This document shows, one piece after another, positions 1-6,898 of a stretch of DNA of 11,972 nucleotides. How positions within the stretch are numbered: the first letter of the stretch is position 1; every line of letters begins with the position of its first letter. The translations under genes and the position numbers were made by a program. Source of the stretch: UBA2329 sp964577215 (GTDB taxonomy: Bacteria; Bacteroidota; Bacteroidia; Chitinophagales; Saprospiraceae); contig CAZNYK010000126.1 of the NCBI GenBank assembly GCA_964577215.1, positions 1-11,972 of the forward strand. Direction: 5' to 3'. The notes under the pieces were generated by a model. It searched no databases. It was given only the letters and a program-made list of their open reading frames with translations, and had not been told where the DNA came from.

Positions 1-77
1 CACGTTAAATGATCCGGTATCTTCAGGATCGCTCCTTGTTGTCAATCGTGTGGCGTTCTTATTTTCAGAAAGGAATG

Positions 78-110
78 CAAAGATACGACACAAAACAAAT
101 CCGGTGCAAA
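78..110 (-). promoter_or_regulatory. Bacteroidota-type promoter, leftward (proximal)
   Basis: On the minus strand TTTG (110-107) is followed by exactly 21 bases and then TATCTTTG (85-78). This matches the Bacteroidota primary sigma factor pattern, TTTG at -33 and TAnnTTTG at -7, in both elements and in spacing. Transcription would start near position 72 and run out of the window to the left. Confidence 0.65.
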
Positions 111-189
111 TTTCGACGTCATTTTTTTTCCACAAAACATTCCACACACCTGTGTGAATAACGCCGGACTTTATCTAAAAAAGACGCGG

Positions 190-224
190 CGCTTTTGCCG
201 TATCTTGCCCTCTTTTCAAAAGCG
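190..224 (-). other. Inverted repeat at the 5' end of the distal leftward transcript
   Basis: CGCTTTTG (190-197) and CAAAAGCG (217-224) are perfect 8-base inverted arms around a 19-base loop. In the leftward transcript the stem would form at or very near the 5' end, and a run of six U follows 7 bases after it (182-177). It could protect the RNA end, act as an attenuator, or be a leaky terminator for gldC read-through. The long loop and the gap before the U run make a simple terminator doubtful. Confidence 0.35.
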
Positions 225-228
225 GACG

Positions 229-258
229 CAAAGGTAAGAACACTTTTTTCCCCCGCAA
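229..258 (-). promoter_or_regulatory. Bacteroidota-type promoter, leftward (distal)
   Basis: On the minus strand TTG (258-256) is followed by 19 bases and TACCTTTG (236-229), a full match to the -7 element and 3 of 4 bases of the -33 element. It begins 20 bases downstream of the gldC stop codon. It fires in the same direction as gldC, so it may serve the next gene to the left independently of the gldC unit. Its start point would fall near 222-224, at the edge of the inverted repeat at 190-224. Confidence 0.6.
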
Positions 259-277
259 GTCTTTTTTGATTTTTTTT

Positions 278-625
278 TCACTTTTCCCGGGGAATGATCT
301 CCGTCTCTTCTCCGAAATACTGCACAAACTGCTGCATAGCAGAGGCAAGCCTGGCGTTCCGGGTAGCTTTGTGGTAAGTGTCGGCTAAGCCCCGGAGTGT
401 CTGAAAGAAGAACCTGTCCATTTCCATGACCTGCATTTCGCTGGTCCAGAGGTCTATTTTGACAGTTTCGCGGTTTTCCTTGTCAAACAGGGAAAGCAGC
501 ATCGCCTTGCATTGCTGTCCTCCGTCGGGATTGTCCCCGGATTGCCATTCGATCGCGGAGGGATAATTTTCCTCATCCAAGGCCACCCGGATAAGAATGG
601 TAGAAGATTTTTCAGGCTTGTCCAT
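278..625 (-). CDS. gldC: Gliding motility protein GldC homologue
   Basis: A 115-residue protein recognised as GldC, a small soluble protein associated with gliding motility in Bacteroidota. Family-like segments are the early IRVALDEENYP (residues 12-22), the central KAMLLSLFDKENRETVKIDLW (about 40-60), and MEMDRFFFQTL followed by the ADTYHKAT stretch (about 67-89). There is no signal peptide or membrane segment, and the length is normal for the family. The ATG start (625-623) lies 7 bases after the stop of the upstream TPR gene, so the two are probably co-transcribed. GldC homologues also occur in non-gliding Bacteroidota, so the gene alone does not prove motility; its biochemical role is poorly defined. 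Confidence 0.85.
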   Translation of the reverse strand: MDKPEKSSTILIRVALDEENYPSAIEWQSGDNPDGGQQCKAMLLSLFDKENRETVKIDLWTSEMQVMEMDRFFFQTLRGLADTYHKATRNARLASAMQQFVQYFGEETEIIPREK

Positions 626-632
626 GCGATGC

Positions 633-1328
633 CTATCCCTTGGCCTGCACGCGAATGATGTACTTCTCTATGTCGCGGCCGTCGGGAGAGTCCGGGTATT
701 TATCTTTGATCTGCCTGTACACCTTTTCGGCTTCTGCCCAATTTGCGTTGCGCTCGTGCAGCAGGCCTATCTTTTTAAGATAATATGGCGTGATCGCTTC
801 GTTTGCATTGGCCGAAGCCGCTTTTTTATAAAAGCTCATGGCTTTGTCGAACTCTTCTTTCTCAGAGTGCGCGTCACCCAGCGCGCCAAACTTCATGATC
901 GGCAGTACTTGCCCGGAAGGATTGAAGTCCTCCAGGTAATCAATAGCGGCATCGTACTGACCGAGGTTGAGGTAGGAAACGCCGGCGTAATAATGCGCCA
1001 GATTGGAGGCTTTGGTACCCTTGTAGTTTTCAATAATGTCTAAAAAGCCTTGAAAACCTCCGCCCGGATTGGTCAGTGCCAGCACGAAGGAGTCCCGTTC
1101 GAATTGCATTTGCGCCTGTTGCATTTGCTCCACCGCCTCCACCTGCCGGGGCGCCAGATAAAAATTGGTGTAGGCAAAATAACCGCCGAGAATAAGTACC
1201 AGGGCTCCAACTCCACCGAGAATGAAATAGCGATACCGCTCGAAAAAATCTTCCGCCTGTTCCTTTACTTCCACAATATCCACTAAGGTCTCATCTGCCT
1301 TTTTCGGACTTTTCTTCCTGGTAGCCAT
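633..1328 (-). CDS. Membrane-anchored tetratricopeptide repeat protein
   Basis: A 231-residue protein with a lysine-rich N-terminus (MATRKKSPKK), an acidic stretch, and one hydrophobic segment at about residues 35-55 (YFILGGVGALVLILGGYFAY). The rest would then lie in the periplasm as TPR-like helices at about 108-135, 145-175 and 183-213; the last contains AEAEKVYRQIKDKYPDSPDG. The layout resembles YfgM-type TPR proteins, which assist envelope protein folding, but orthology cannot be shown here. The ATG at 1328 was chosen over an upstream one at 1436 because the extra 36 residues are low-complexity, do not look like protein, and overlap the divergent promoter region. First gene of a unit with gldC, 7 bases apart; divergent from leuS. 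Confidence 0.8.
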   Translation of the reverse strand: MATRKKSPKKADETLVDIVEVKEQAEDFFERYRYFILGGVGALVLILGGYFAYTNFYLAPRQVEAVEQMQQAQMQFERDSFVLALTNPGGGFQGFLDIIENYKGTKASNLAHYYAGVSYLNLGQYDAAIDYLEDFNPSGQVLPIMKFGALGDAHSEKEEFDKAMSFYKKAASANANEAITPYYLKKIGLLHERNANWAEAEKVYRQIKDKYPDSPDGRDIEKYIIRVQAKG

Positions 1329-1394
1329 GAAGTTAAATTTAGATTGAACATTAAAAATAAAAGCGTTCTCTATGCCCGCTTTCAAAAAGCCCGG

Positions 1395-1402
1395 CAAAAA
1401 TA
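1395..1402 (-). promoter_or_regulatory. Possible -7 element for the TPR-gldC unit
   Basis: TATTTTTG on the minus strand (1402-1395) fits TAnnTTTG and would start transcription near 1389, giving a leader of about 60 bases before the TPR ATG. No TTTG is found at the expected distance (the nearest is about 31 bases away), so support is partial. It also agrees with the shorter start chosen for the TPR gene. No convincing promoter for leuS was found in the same 1329-1492 interval. Confidence 0.3.
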
Positions 1403-1492
1403 GAACTTTTTTTAATTTCGCGCCCTGGCAGCGCAAAAGAAACTTTTACAGTTATCTTCTGCATTATGCCGATAAGCAACAAATCAACTGAT

Positions 1493-4363
1493 ATGGAATA
1501 TTCCCCTCGGGACATTGAAAGAAAGTGGAAACAGCACTGGGACGAGCGGCAGGTGTACAAAGTTGAAACCGGCGGCCCGCGCCCCAAGTATTATGTTTTG
1601 GACATGTTCCCTTATCCCTCCGGCGCCGGACTTCACGTAGGCCATCCCCTAGGTTATATCGCATCAGATATATTCGCCCGTTTCAAGCGCATGAAGGGTT
1701 TCAATGTATTGCATCCCATGGGCTTCGATTCGTTCGGCCTGCCTGCGGAGCAATACGCCATTGAAACCGGGATCCACCCCGCCGTCTCTACCGCAGAAAA
1801 CATTATTCGATACCGCCGGCAATTGAGCAATCTGGGCTTCAGCTTCGACTGGAGCAGGGAGATCAGTACCTGCGAACCGGAATACTACAAATGGACGCAG
1901 TGGATTTTTCTTCAACTTTTCCACCATTACTACGACAAAGACGCAGGTAAGGCAATGCCTATTGCCGCACTGGAAGCCCGGTTGGCCGCCGAAGGCAATG
2001 CAGGCGTCAATGCCGCCTGCGACGATGACACCCCTGTTGTCACTGCCCGGGAATGGAGGGACATGAGCGATGCAGGAAAAGCGAATTTCCTGCTGAAATA
2101 CCGGCTGACCTTCCCGGAAGAGAGCTTTGTGAACTGGTGCCCCGCCCTGCGTGCCGTGCTTTCCAACGACGAGGTAAAAGACGGCGTGAGCGAGCGCGGC
2201 GGCCACCCGGTGGAACGCAAGCGCATGAAACAATGGAGTATGCGCATCACGGCTTATGCCGACCGGCTCCTCTACGGCTTGGAAGAAATAGACTGGCCGG
2301 AAAGTCTTAAAGACCAGCAACGCAACTGGATAGGACGCTCGCAGGGGGCATCCCTTAAATTTCCCCTTGCGCAGGACAACACCGTTAATATTGAGGTATT
2401 CACGACTCGTATAGATACCATTTTCGGGGTAACCTTCATGGTGTTGGCGCCGGAGCACGAACTGGTACCTCAGATCACTACCCCGGCACAACAGCAGGAA
2501 ATTGACGCCTATATCAAATGGACGGCTTCCCGCACAGAAGTGGAGCGCATGGCAGAAGTCAAGCGTGTGACGGGCGCTTTCACAGGGAGCTACTGCATCA
2601 ATCCGTTCAACGGCATGCAAGTGCCGGTTTACATTGCCGACTACGTGCTGGCCGGCTACGGCACCGGGGCCGTAATGGCCGTTCCTTCGGGTGATCAGCG
2701 CGACTGGAACTTCGCCCGGCACTTCGAATTGTCCATCGTCCCCATACTGGATGCTCAAAAGAATATGGATGAAGCCGCCGACGATACCAAAGAGGGCCGG
2801 TACATCAATTCGGGATTTATTAACGGCCTGACTTACGACGAAGCAATGCCTAAGCTGATCGCATGGCTTGAAGAGAACAATATAGGCAAAAGCAAAATTC
2901 AGTACAGGATGCGCAACGCCATCTTCAGCAGGCAGCGATACTGGGGAGAACCCGTGCCGGTGTTCTGGAAGGAAGGGGTGCCATGCCCCTTGGATGAATC
3001 GGAGTTGCCGCTCATTCTGCCGGCCATAGACAAATACCTGCCCACCGACACCGGCGAACCGCCGCTGGGCAGGGCCGAAAACTGGAGATACAAGGATCAG
3101 TACGACTATGAGTGGAATACCATGCCCGGCTGGGCGGGTTCATCCTGGTACTGGTATCGCTATATGGATCCGCACAACGAAAAGGCATTTGCATCCAAGG
3201 AGGCCGTGGAGTACTGGCAGGATGTGGACTTGTACGTGGGCGGTTCGGAGCACGCTGTTGGGCACTTGCTGTACAGCAGGTTCTGGAACCACTTCCTCTA
3301 CGACCTCGGCCTTGTACCAAAGAGGGAATACGCCAGGAAGCTCATCAACCAGGGTATGATACAAGGGGTGATCGAGTACTTGATGCTGCAAAAGGAAAAA
3401 GAGAACGGATTCAGCCGTTTTGTGTGTGCAGGCATCGCCTCAGAGGAAGAAAAGGCCGGGAAGGAATTTGCCAGGATTCCCATCCATATCGACTTTGTGC
3501 AAGACTACGGCCAGCCCGGCTCCTTTGTGAACCTGGAAAGCATCCGCCGTTTCCTGGACTGGCGGCCGGAATACGCCGAAGCCATCTTCGAATGCAGCAA
3601 CGGTATTTACCATAAAGGTGTATTCACGCCAAAGAACGGAGCCGACAACAGCCATCTGCTCACCGTTTCGGAGGTGGGCAAAATGTCGAAATCCAAATAC
3701 AACGTCATCAATCCCGACGATGTGGTGGGGCGCTATGGCGCTGATTGTTTCCGCATGTACGAAATGTTTCTCGGGCCTATCGAAGACGGCAAGCCATGGA
3801 ATACCAAAGGAATCGACGGGGTGAGCAAATTCCTGCGAAGGTTCTGGTCGCTGTTTTTCAGCGAGCAAGGGGCTGTTTCGCTCAGCAACGCCACCCCTTC
3901 CAAAGAGGAGATGAAGGCGTTGCACACCGCCATCAAAAAGGTTACCGAAGACATCGAACGCTTCTCGTTCAACACTTGTGTGAGCGCATTTATGGTAGCG
4001 GTGAACGAGCTGAAACGTTTGGAATGTAAAAACCGCTCTGTCCTGGAGCAAATGGTGCGGCTTCTGGCCCCGTTTGCCCCATTTACCGCAGAAGAACTCT
4101 GGCACTACCTCGGCTGTGAAGGCAGCGTCCACCATGCCGTCTATCCTGTGCATGAGGCTGCCTGGTTAGTGGAGGACGAGATCACCTACCCGATCAGCGT
4201 GAACGGCAAATTGCGCGTTACGGAAAAGTTTCCGGCTTCCGCGCCGCCGGCAGAACTGGAGAAGGCTGTTCTCGCATTGGAATCCGTGCAAAAATGGATA
4301 GAGGGCAAACCCGTGCGCAAGGTGATCGTGGTGCCCGGAAGAATGATAAACCTCGTTGTTTAA
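1493..4363 (+). CDS. leuS: Leucyl-tRNA synthetase (class I)
   Basis: A 956-residue cytoplasmic enzyme that charges tRNA-Leu using ATP. The class I signatures are present: the HIGH-type motif HVGH (residues 48-51, inside GAGLHVGHPLGY) and KMSKS (730-734). The CP1 editing domain shows TTRIDT (304-309) and AVPSGDQRD, whose Asp401 aligns with the editing-site aspartate of the family. Compared with the E. coli form there is an insertion of roughly 60 residues at about 146-206. The CP1 zinc site is reduced to one Cys (NWCP) with VSERGGHP in place of the second cysteine pair; both traits are usual for Bacteroidota LeuRS. The start at 1493 (MEYSPRDIERKW) matches the family N-terminus; an in-frame ATG at 1466 would add 9 residues. 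Divergent from the TPR gene. Confidence 0.97.
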   Translation: MEYSPRDIERKWKQHWDERQVYKVETGGPRPKYYVLDMFPYPSGAGLHVGHPLGYIASDIFARFKRMKGFNVLHPMGFDSFGLPAEQYAIETGIHPAVSTAENIIRYRRQLSNLGFSFDWSREISTCEPEYYKWTQWIFLQLFHHYYDKDAGKAMPIAALEARLAAEGNAGVNAACDDDTPVVTAREWRDMSDAGKANFLLKYRLTFPEESFVNWCPALRAVLSNDEVKDGVSERGGHPVERKRMKQWSMRITAYADRLLYGLEEIDWPESLKDQQRNWIGRSQGASLKFPLAQDNTVNIEVFTTRIDTIFGVTFMVLAPEHELVPQITTPAQQQEIDAYIKWTASRTEVERMAEVKRVTGAFTGSYCINPFNGMQVPVYIADYVLAGYGTGAVMAVPSGDQRDWNFARHFELSIVPILDAQKNMDEAADDTKEGRYINSGFINGLTYDEAMPKLIAWLEENNIGKSKIQYRMRNAIFSRQRYWGEPVPVFWKEGVPCPLDESELPLILPAIDKYLPTDTGEPPLGRAENWRYKDQYDYEWNTMPGWAGSSWYWYRYMDPHNEKAFASKEAVEYWQDVDLYVGGSEHAVGHLLYSRFWNHFLYDLGLVPKREYARKLINQGMIQGVIEYLMLQKEKENGFSRFVCAGIASEEEKAGKEFARIPIHIDFVQDYGQPGSFVNLESIRRFLDWRPEYAEAIFECSNGIYHKGVFTPKNGADNSHLLTVSEVGKMSKSKYNVINPDDVVGRYGADCFRMYEMFLGPIEDGKPWNTKGIDGVSKFLRRFWSLFFSEQGAVSLSNATPSKEEMKALHTAIKKVTEDIERFSFNTCVSAFMVAVNELKRLECKNRSVLEQMVRLLAPFAPFTAEELWHYLGCEGSVHHAVYPVHEAAWLVEDEITYPISVNGKLRVTEKFPASAPPAELEKAVLALESVQKWIEGKPVRKVIVVPGRMINLVV

Positions 4364-4716
4364 GAAAAATGGCTCTTTTTATTCTGTCGGAAGAGTTAAT
4401 GTTTAAATAATATGTTAAAATCCGGTTTTTCGTTAACGCGGAGGCATCTTTGTGCGTCTTTGTAATTAAAATCTACCTGATTATCCACCCTGAAAGACCA
4501 TGCCTATGAAAACGACACCTTTGCAACCGACCCTACTCAGCACGCACAGATCATCAGCCCCGGGAATTATCCAATAATTTCCTGAAAATCCCGACCGCGG
4601 TTTGCCGGCCCGATTTCCGGCAGCCGCATGCGAATTGTTGCAGCCGCAGCGCTGTCAACGCTTATCGTACAGGTATTAAGCACAAACAACCTTTTTTTTA
4701 ACAAAAACCCTTTATT
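4364..4716. other. 353-base spacer with repeats and a duplicated gene-start motif
   Basis: No substantial gene is seen. Visible items are a 9-base direct repeat GCAGCCGCA (4620-4628 and 4640-4648, 20 bases apart), an inverted repeat TGCCGG/CCGGCA (4603-4608 and 4617-4622, 8-base loop), and a CATCTTTG sequence (4445-4452) one base off a -7 element but without a -33 partner. A 25-codon ORF at 4500-4577 is described separately. No clear terminator for leuS was found. Confidence 0.5.
4500..4577 (+). other. Short ORF resembling the start of the next gene (possible remnant)
   Basis: ATG CCT ATG opens a 25-codon ORF ending in TAA at 4575-4577. From the second ATG (4506) the sequence ATGAAAACGACACCTTT differs by one base from the first 17 bases of the gene at 4717 (ATGAAAACGAGACCTTT). 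After that the two diverge. It may be a decayed partial copy of the secreted-protein start, or chance similarity among MKT-type signal peptides. The peptide shows no recognisable domain. Confidence 0.3.
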
Positions 4717-5325
4717 ATGAAAACGAGACCTTTTTGTACAGTTGTTGCCATGATGCTGACCACCGGCATCCTATTCGCCCAGGCGCCCAATGAGGCCAAA
4801 TTCAAATTTGAAACAGGCATGGGCACAGGAGTGCTGCCCACATTTGCCAAAGACCGCAGCAGCAATCTCGGCCCTCCCCTCAGCGGTTATGTGACTTACC
4901 GCATGCCCGGAAACTGGAGCATCGGCATGACGGGCGGCTTTTCCGCTTCGAGCTTGCAGCGGGTGAATCGAATCACCGGCGATCCGGAATCAATCGTGAA
5001 CCGCTTCCACTTTGCAGGTCTGCGGACTTCAGTGCACACCGACCCATTCCGGTTTGCCCGCTGGGATTTATACGCGGGCGCCAACGCGTTTTACTCGCTT
5101 TCTGAGATCAGCATTTCTCCCCTTGTTAAATCAGCGGATCGGGATGCCGACACAGACAAGACGTACAAGAGCGGATTCAGCGCCACGGGATTTCTCGGCG
5201 CCCGGTTTGCCGCAACGCGGCATATAGGCGCCTGGGCCGAGCTGGGATTCGGCGTTTCCATACTGAATGCGGGACTGTCGTACAGGTTTGCAAAGAAACC
5301 GGTCAGAAAAAGCTACAGCCGGTAA
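4717..5325 (+). CDS. Secreted outer-membrane beta-barrel-like protein
   Basis: A 202-residue protein with an N-terminal signal peptide: MKTR, a hydrophobic core (about residues 8-20), and likely signal peptidase I cleavage after LFAQ or AQA (residues 22-23). The mature part alternates polar and hydrophobic residues with repeated Gly/aromatic strands such as GYVTYRMPGNWSIGMTGGF, LYAGANAFYSL and FLGARFAATRHIGAWAELGFG. It closes with SILNAGLSYRF, the aromatic-ended strand typical of small Bacteroidota OmpA/OmpW-like porin barrels. About eight strands would fit the size. The tail FAKKPVRKSYSR is short and basic. No specific function can be assigned; an adhesion, structural or small-pore role are all possible. 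Its stop is 2 bases from the stop of the convergent DUF3276 gene. Confidence 0.75.
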   Translation: MKTRPFCTVVAMMLTTGILFAQAPNEAKFKFETGMGTGVLPTFAKDRSSNLGPPLSGYVTYRMPGNWSIGMTGGFSASSLQRVNRITGDPESIVNRFHFAGLRTSVHTDPFRFARWDLYAGANAFYSLSEISISPLVKSADRDADTDKTYKSGFSATGFLGARFAATRHIGAWAELGFGVSILNAGLSYRFAKKPVRKSYSR

Positions 5326-5327
5326 TT

Positions 5328-5747
5328 TTACCAACTCATATCATGCTCATCAGGGTCGTCCGAAGTTTTCGGCGGCTCTGGTGAATTTTGTTCCGGCCTG
5401 GGGGCGCGGGGCGGAGCATCGCCTTGCCGGCCTTCAGCCCTGAATTCGTCTTCCTCCTCATAATAGCGGTTGAACTCGTCGTAGTCATAGTTCGGCATGA
5501 GGTCGGTTTTTATATAGTCGATCGCCTCCTGGAAGTGAGCCAGGAAGCGGTTGAAGTCCTCCTTATAGAGGAATATCTTGTGCCGCTCATAACCTTCGCC
5601 GTTGTTTTTTTTGGTGCTCTCGGTCAGTGTCAGGTAGTAGTCGTCCCCTTTGGTCTTGCGAACATCAAAGAAGTAAGTCCTCCTCTTACCTGCCTTCATC
5701 TTCAACGAATACACACTGTCAGGCCTTTGATTTTTGTCGAAATCCAC
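5328..5747 (-). CDS. DUF3276 / PUR-alpha-like nucleic acid-binding protein
   Basis: A 139-residue protein recognised as a DUF3276 member, a Bacteroidota family related to the PUR fold that binds single-stranded DNA or RNA. The PUR-like region spans about residues 11-85, with KAGKRRTYFFDVRKTKGDDYYLTLTES (about 18-44) and HKIFLYKEDFNRFLAHFQEAIDYI (about 56-79). The C-terminus from about residue 88 is acidic and then Pro-rich, probably disordered. The start codon is GTG (5747-5745): an in-frame TAA lies 5 codons upstream and no ATG lies between, while residues 1-16 resemble family N-termini. A strong promoter sits about 45 bases upstream. A regulatory or RNA-binding role is inferred from the family only. 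Confidence 0.85.
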   Translation of the reverse strand: MDFDKNQRPDSVYSLKMKAGKRRTYFFDVRKTKGDDYYLTLTESTKKNNGEGYERHKIFLYKEDFNRFLAHFQEAIDYIKTDLMPNYDYDEFNRYYEEEDEFRAEGRQGDAPPRAPRPEQNSPEPPKTSDDPDEHDMSW

Positions 5748-5790
5748 GCGAATTGATATTTAGTTTACATGAAAAAGGGACAATCCATGA

Positions 5791-5820
5791 CAAAAGTAAG
5801 GATTTGGTTTAAATATACAA
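5791..5820 (-). promoter_or_regulatory. Bacteroidota-type promoter for the DUF3276 gene
   Basis: On the minus strand TTG (5820-5818), a 19-base spacer and TACTTTTG (5798-5791) match the Bacteroidota consensus. Transcription would start near 5784, leaving a leader of about 37 bases before the GTG start. It faces away from trpC. Confidence 0.65.
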
Positions 5821-5863
5821 TTTTGAGAAAAAAAAAGCAGTGGCCAGGCCTGCGGCGTGGAGC

Positions 5864-5889
5864 AGGCAGTTTGCAGGAGGCAGTTTGCA
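5864..5889 (+). repeat. 14-base tandem repeat upstream of trpC
   Basis: AGGCAGTTTGCA occurs at 5864-5875 and again at 5878-5889, separated by GG, a period of 14 bases with just under two copies. It lies in the 233-base spacer between the divergent DUF3276 and trpC genes. No full promoter was found for trpC: CATTTTTG (5929-5936) and GATTTTTG (5918-5925) are each one base off the -7 consensus but lack a -33 partner. The repeat may be an operator or a slippage product. Confidence 0.55.
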
Positions 5890-5980
5890 TACCGGGACTA
5901 TTTCAGGTCTTTATTCAGATTTTTGTCTCATTTTTGCCGCTCCGGAGCGCGATTCCGGGATCACCCTGATGGAAAGAGCA

Positions 5981-6796
5981 ATGAACATCCTCGACAAGAT
6001 CATAGCGCACAAGCACCTGGAAGTGGCGCAGCGCAAAGAGCAGTTCCCGGAACGCATCCTGGACCAAAGCGTTTACTTCCAAAGGCCGGCGGCCTCCCTG
6101 CGCGAGCGCCTTCTGCGGGCCGGAGAATCGGGCATCATAGCGGAATTCAAGCGCCGTTCGCCTTCTGCCGGCGACATCCGGGGGACGGCCTCCGTCGAAA
6201 CCGTGACCACCGGTTACGCAAAGGCAGGCGCTTCCGCTTTATCTGTTCTTACCGACACTGTATTCTTCGGAGGCAGCAACGGGGATCTTTCCGGGGCGCG
6301 GCACGAAAATACATGCCCCATCCTGCGCAAAGACTTTGTGATTGACGAGTACCAGATCGTAGAAGCCCGCGCCATAGGTGCGGATGCCGTGCTGCTCATT
6401 GCCGCCTGCCTCGATCCCGGGCAAACCCGCCAACTGGCATCCTTCGCCCAATCGCTCGGCATGGAGGTGCTGCTGGAATTGCATGAACCTGCCGAACTCG
6501 ACCACTTGAACGAATATATTGATATCGCGGGCATTAACAATCGCAATTTGCGGGACTTCAGCGTGAGTATCGCCACTTCCCTGGAAATGGCCGGGCTGCT
6601 GCCCAAAGACATGCCTAAGGTGTCGGAAAGCGGGCTGAACGACCCGCAAGCCGTAGTGGACCTTAAATACGCGGGCTTCAACGGGTTCCTCATCGGCGAA
6701 CACTTCATGCGGCAAGCGGACCCCGGCGAGGCCTGTCGCGCATTTATCGAAAAAGTAAACAACCTGGAAGACTTACTCAGAGGAGCTATTGCCTGA
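5981..6796 (+). CDS. trpC: Indole-3-glycerol phosphate synthase
   Basis: A 271-residue cytoplasmic TIM-barrel enzyme that closes the indole ring of carboxyphenylamino-deoxyribulose phosphate, releasing CO2 and water. Signatures are IIAEFKRRSPSAGDI (about residues 46-60, catalytic Lys and phosphate-binding SPS), VLTDTVFFGG, CPILRKDFVIDEYQI (second catalytic Lys), LLELHEP, INNRNLRDF (about 186-194) and SESGLN near the C-terminus followed by GFLIGEHFM. Length is usual for a single-domain TrpC. The start at 5981 (MNILDKIIAHKHLEV) fits the family; ATG at 5969 is 4 codons upstream, and a still longer frame from 5840 adds unlikely sequence. First gene of the tryptophan cluster; a 102-base gap with a hairpin separates it from trpF. 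Confidence 0.95.
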   Translation: MNILDKIIAHKHLEVAQRKEQFPERILDQSVYFQRPAASLRERLLRAGESGIIAEFKRRSPSAGDIRGTASVETVTTGYAKAGASALSVLTDTVFFGGSNGDLSGARHENTCPILRKDFVIDEYQIVEARAIGADAVLLIAACLDPGQTRQLASFAQSLGMEVLLELHEPAELDHLNEYIDIAGINNRNLRDFSVSIATSLEMAGLLPKDMPKVSESGLNDPQAVVDLKYAGFNGFLIGEHFMRQADPGEACRAFIEKVNNLEDLLRGAIA

Positions 6797-6799
6797 GGG

Positions 6800-6831
6800 A
6801 ACTCGATAGCTTCGGGCTTGAGCTTCGAGTT
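6800..6831 (+). other. Hairpin in the trpC-trpF spacer
   Basis: AACTCGA (6800-6806) pairs with TCGAGTT (6825-6831), and after a single bulged T the tetramers AGCT (6808-6811) and AGCT (6821-6824) extend the stem to 11 base pairs around a 9-base loop. It begins 4 bases after the trpC stop. No clean U run follows, so it looks more like an RNA-processing, stability or attenuating structure inside the operon than an intrinsic terminator. Confidence 0.5.
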
Positions 6832-6898
6832 GCAAGTCTTTCTCAGCCCCCGCACCTTTAAGACCGGCATTTTTACCCGACGAAAACACTTCACTTAC

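Larger units (their letters stand above)
1..277. other. Gene-free region upstream of an unseen leftward gene
   Basis: No convincing coding region is present. The stretch between the end of gldC and the left edge carries two leftward promoters, an 8-base inverted repeat and a short CACACA/TGTGTG dyad, each described separately. No minus-strand ATG occurs in positions 1-77, so any transcript from the nearer promoter has at least about 70 bases of leader before leaving the window. The leader could belong to an mRNA or to a stable RNA operon; the window does not say which. Confidence 0.6.

Noticed and set aside
1664..2758. A 364-codon open frame on the minus strand opposite leuS
   Set aside because: It lies wholly inside leuS, has no recognisable domain, and its composition is that of an antisense shadow of a GC-rich gene.
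4365..4382. A-run and T-run flanking TGGCTC after leuS, considered as a terminator
   Set aside because: The stem would be only A-U pairs with no GC core, so it is too weak to call.
5769..5969. A 66-codon plus-strand frame before trpC with two Trp codons, considered as a trp leader peptide
   Set aside because: It overlaps the DUF3276 promoter, is far longer than leader peptides, its two Trp codons are not adjacent, and no terminator/antiterminator pair is visible before trpC.
6818..6898. Longer trpF start at 6818
   Set aside because: The added 27 residues come from the hairpin and spacer and do not match the TrpF N-terminus, which begins at MKIKVCGL.
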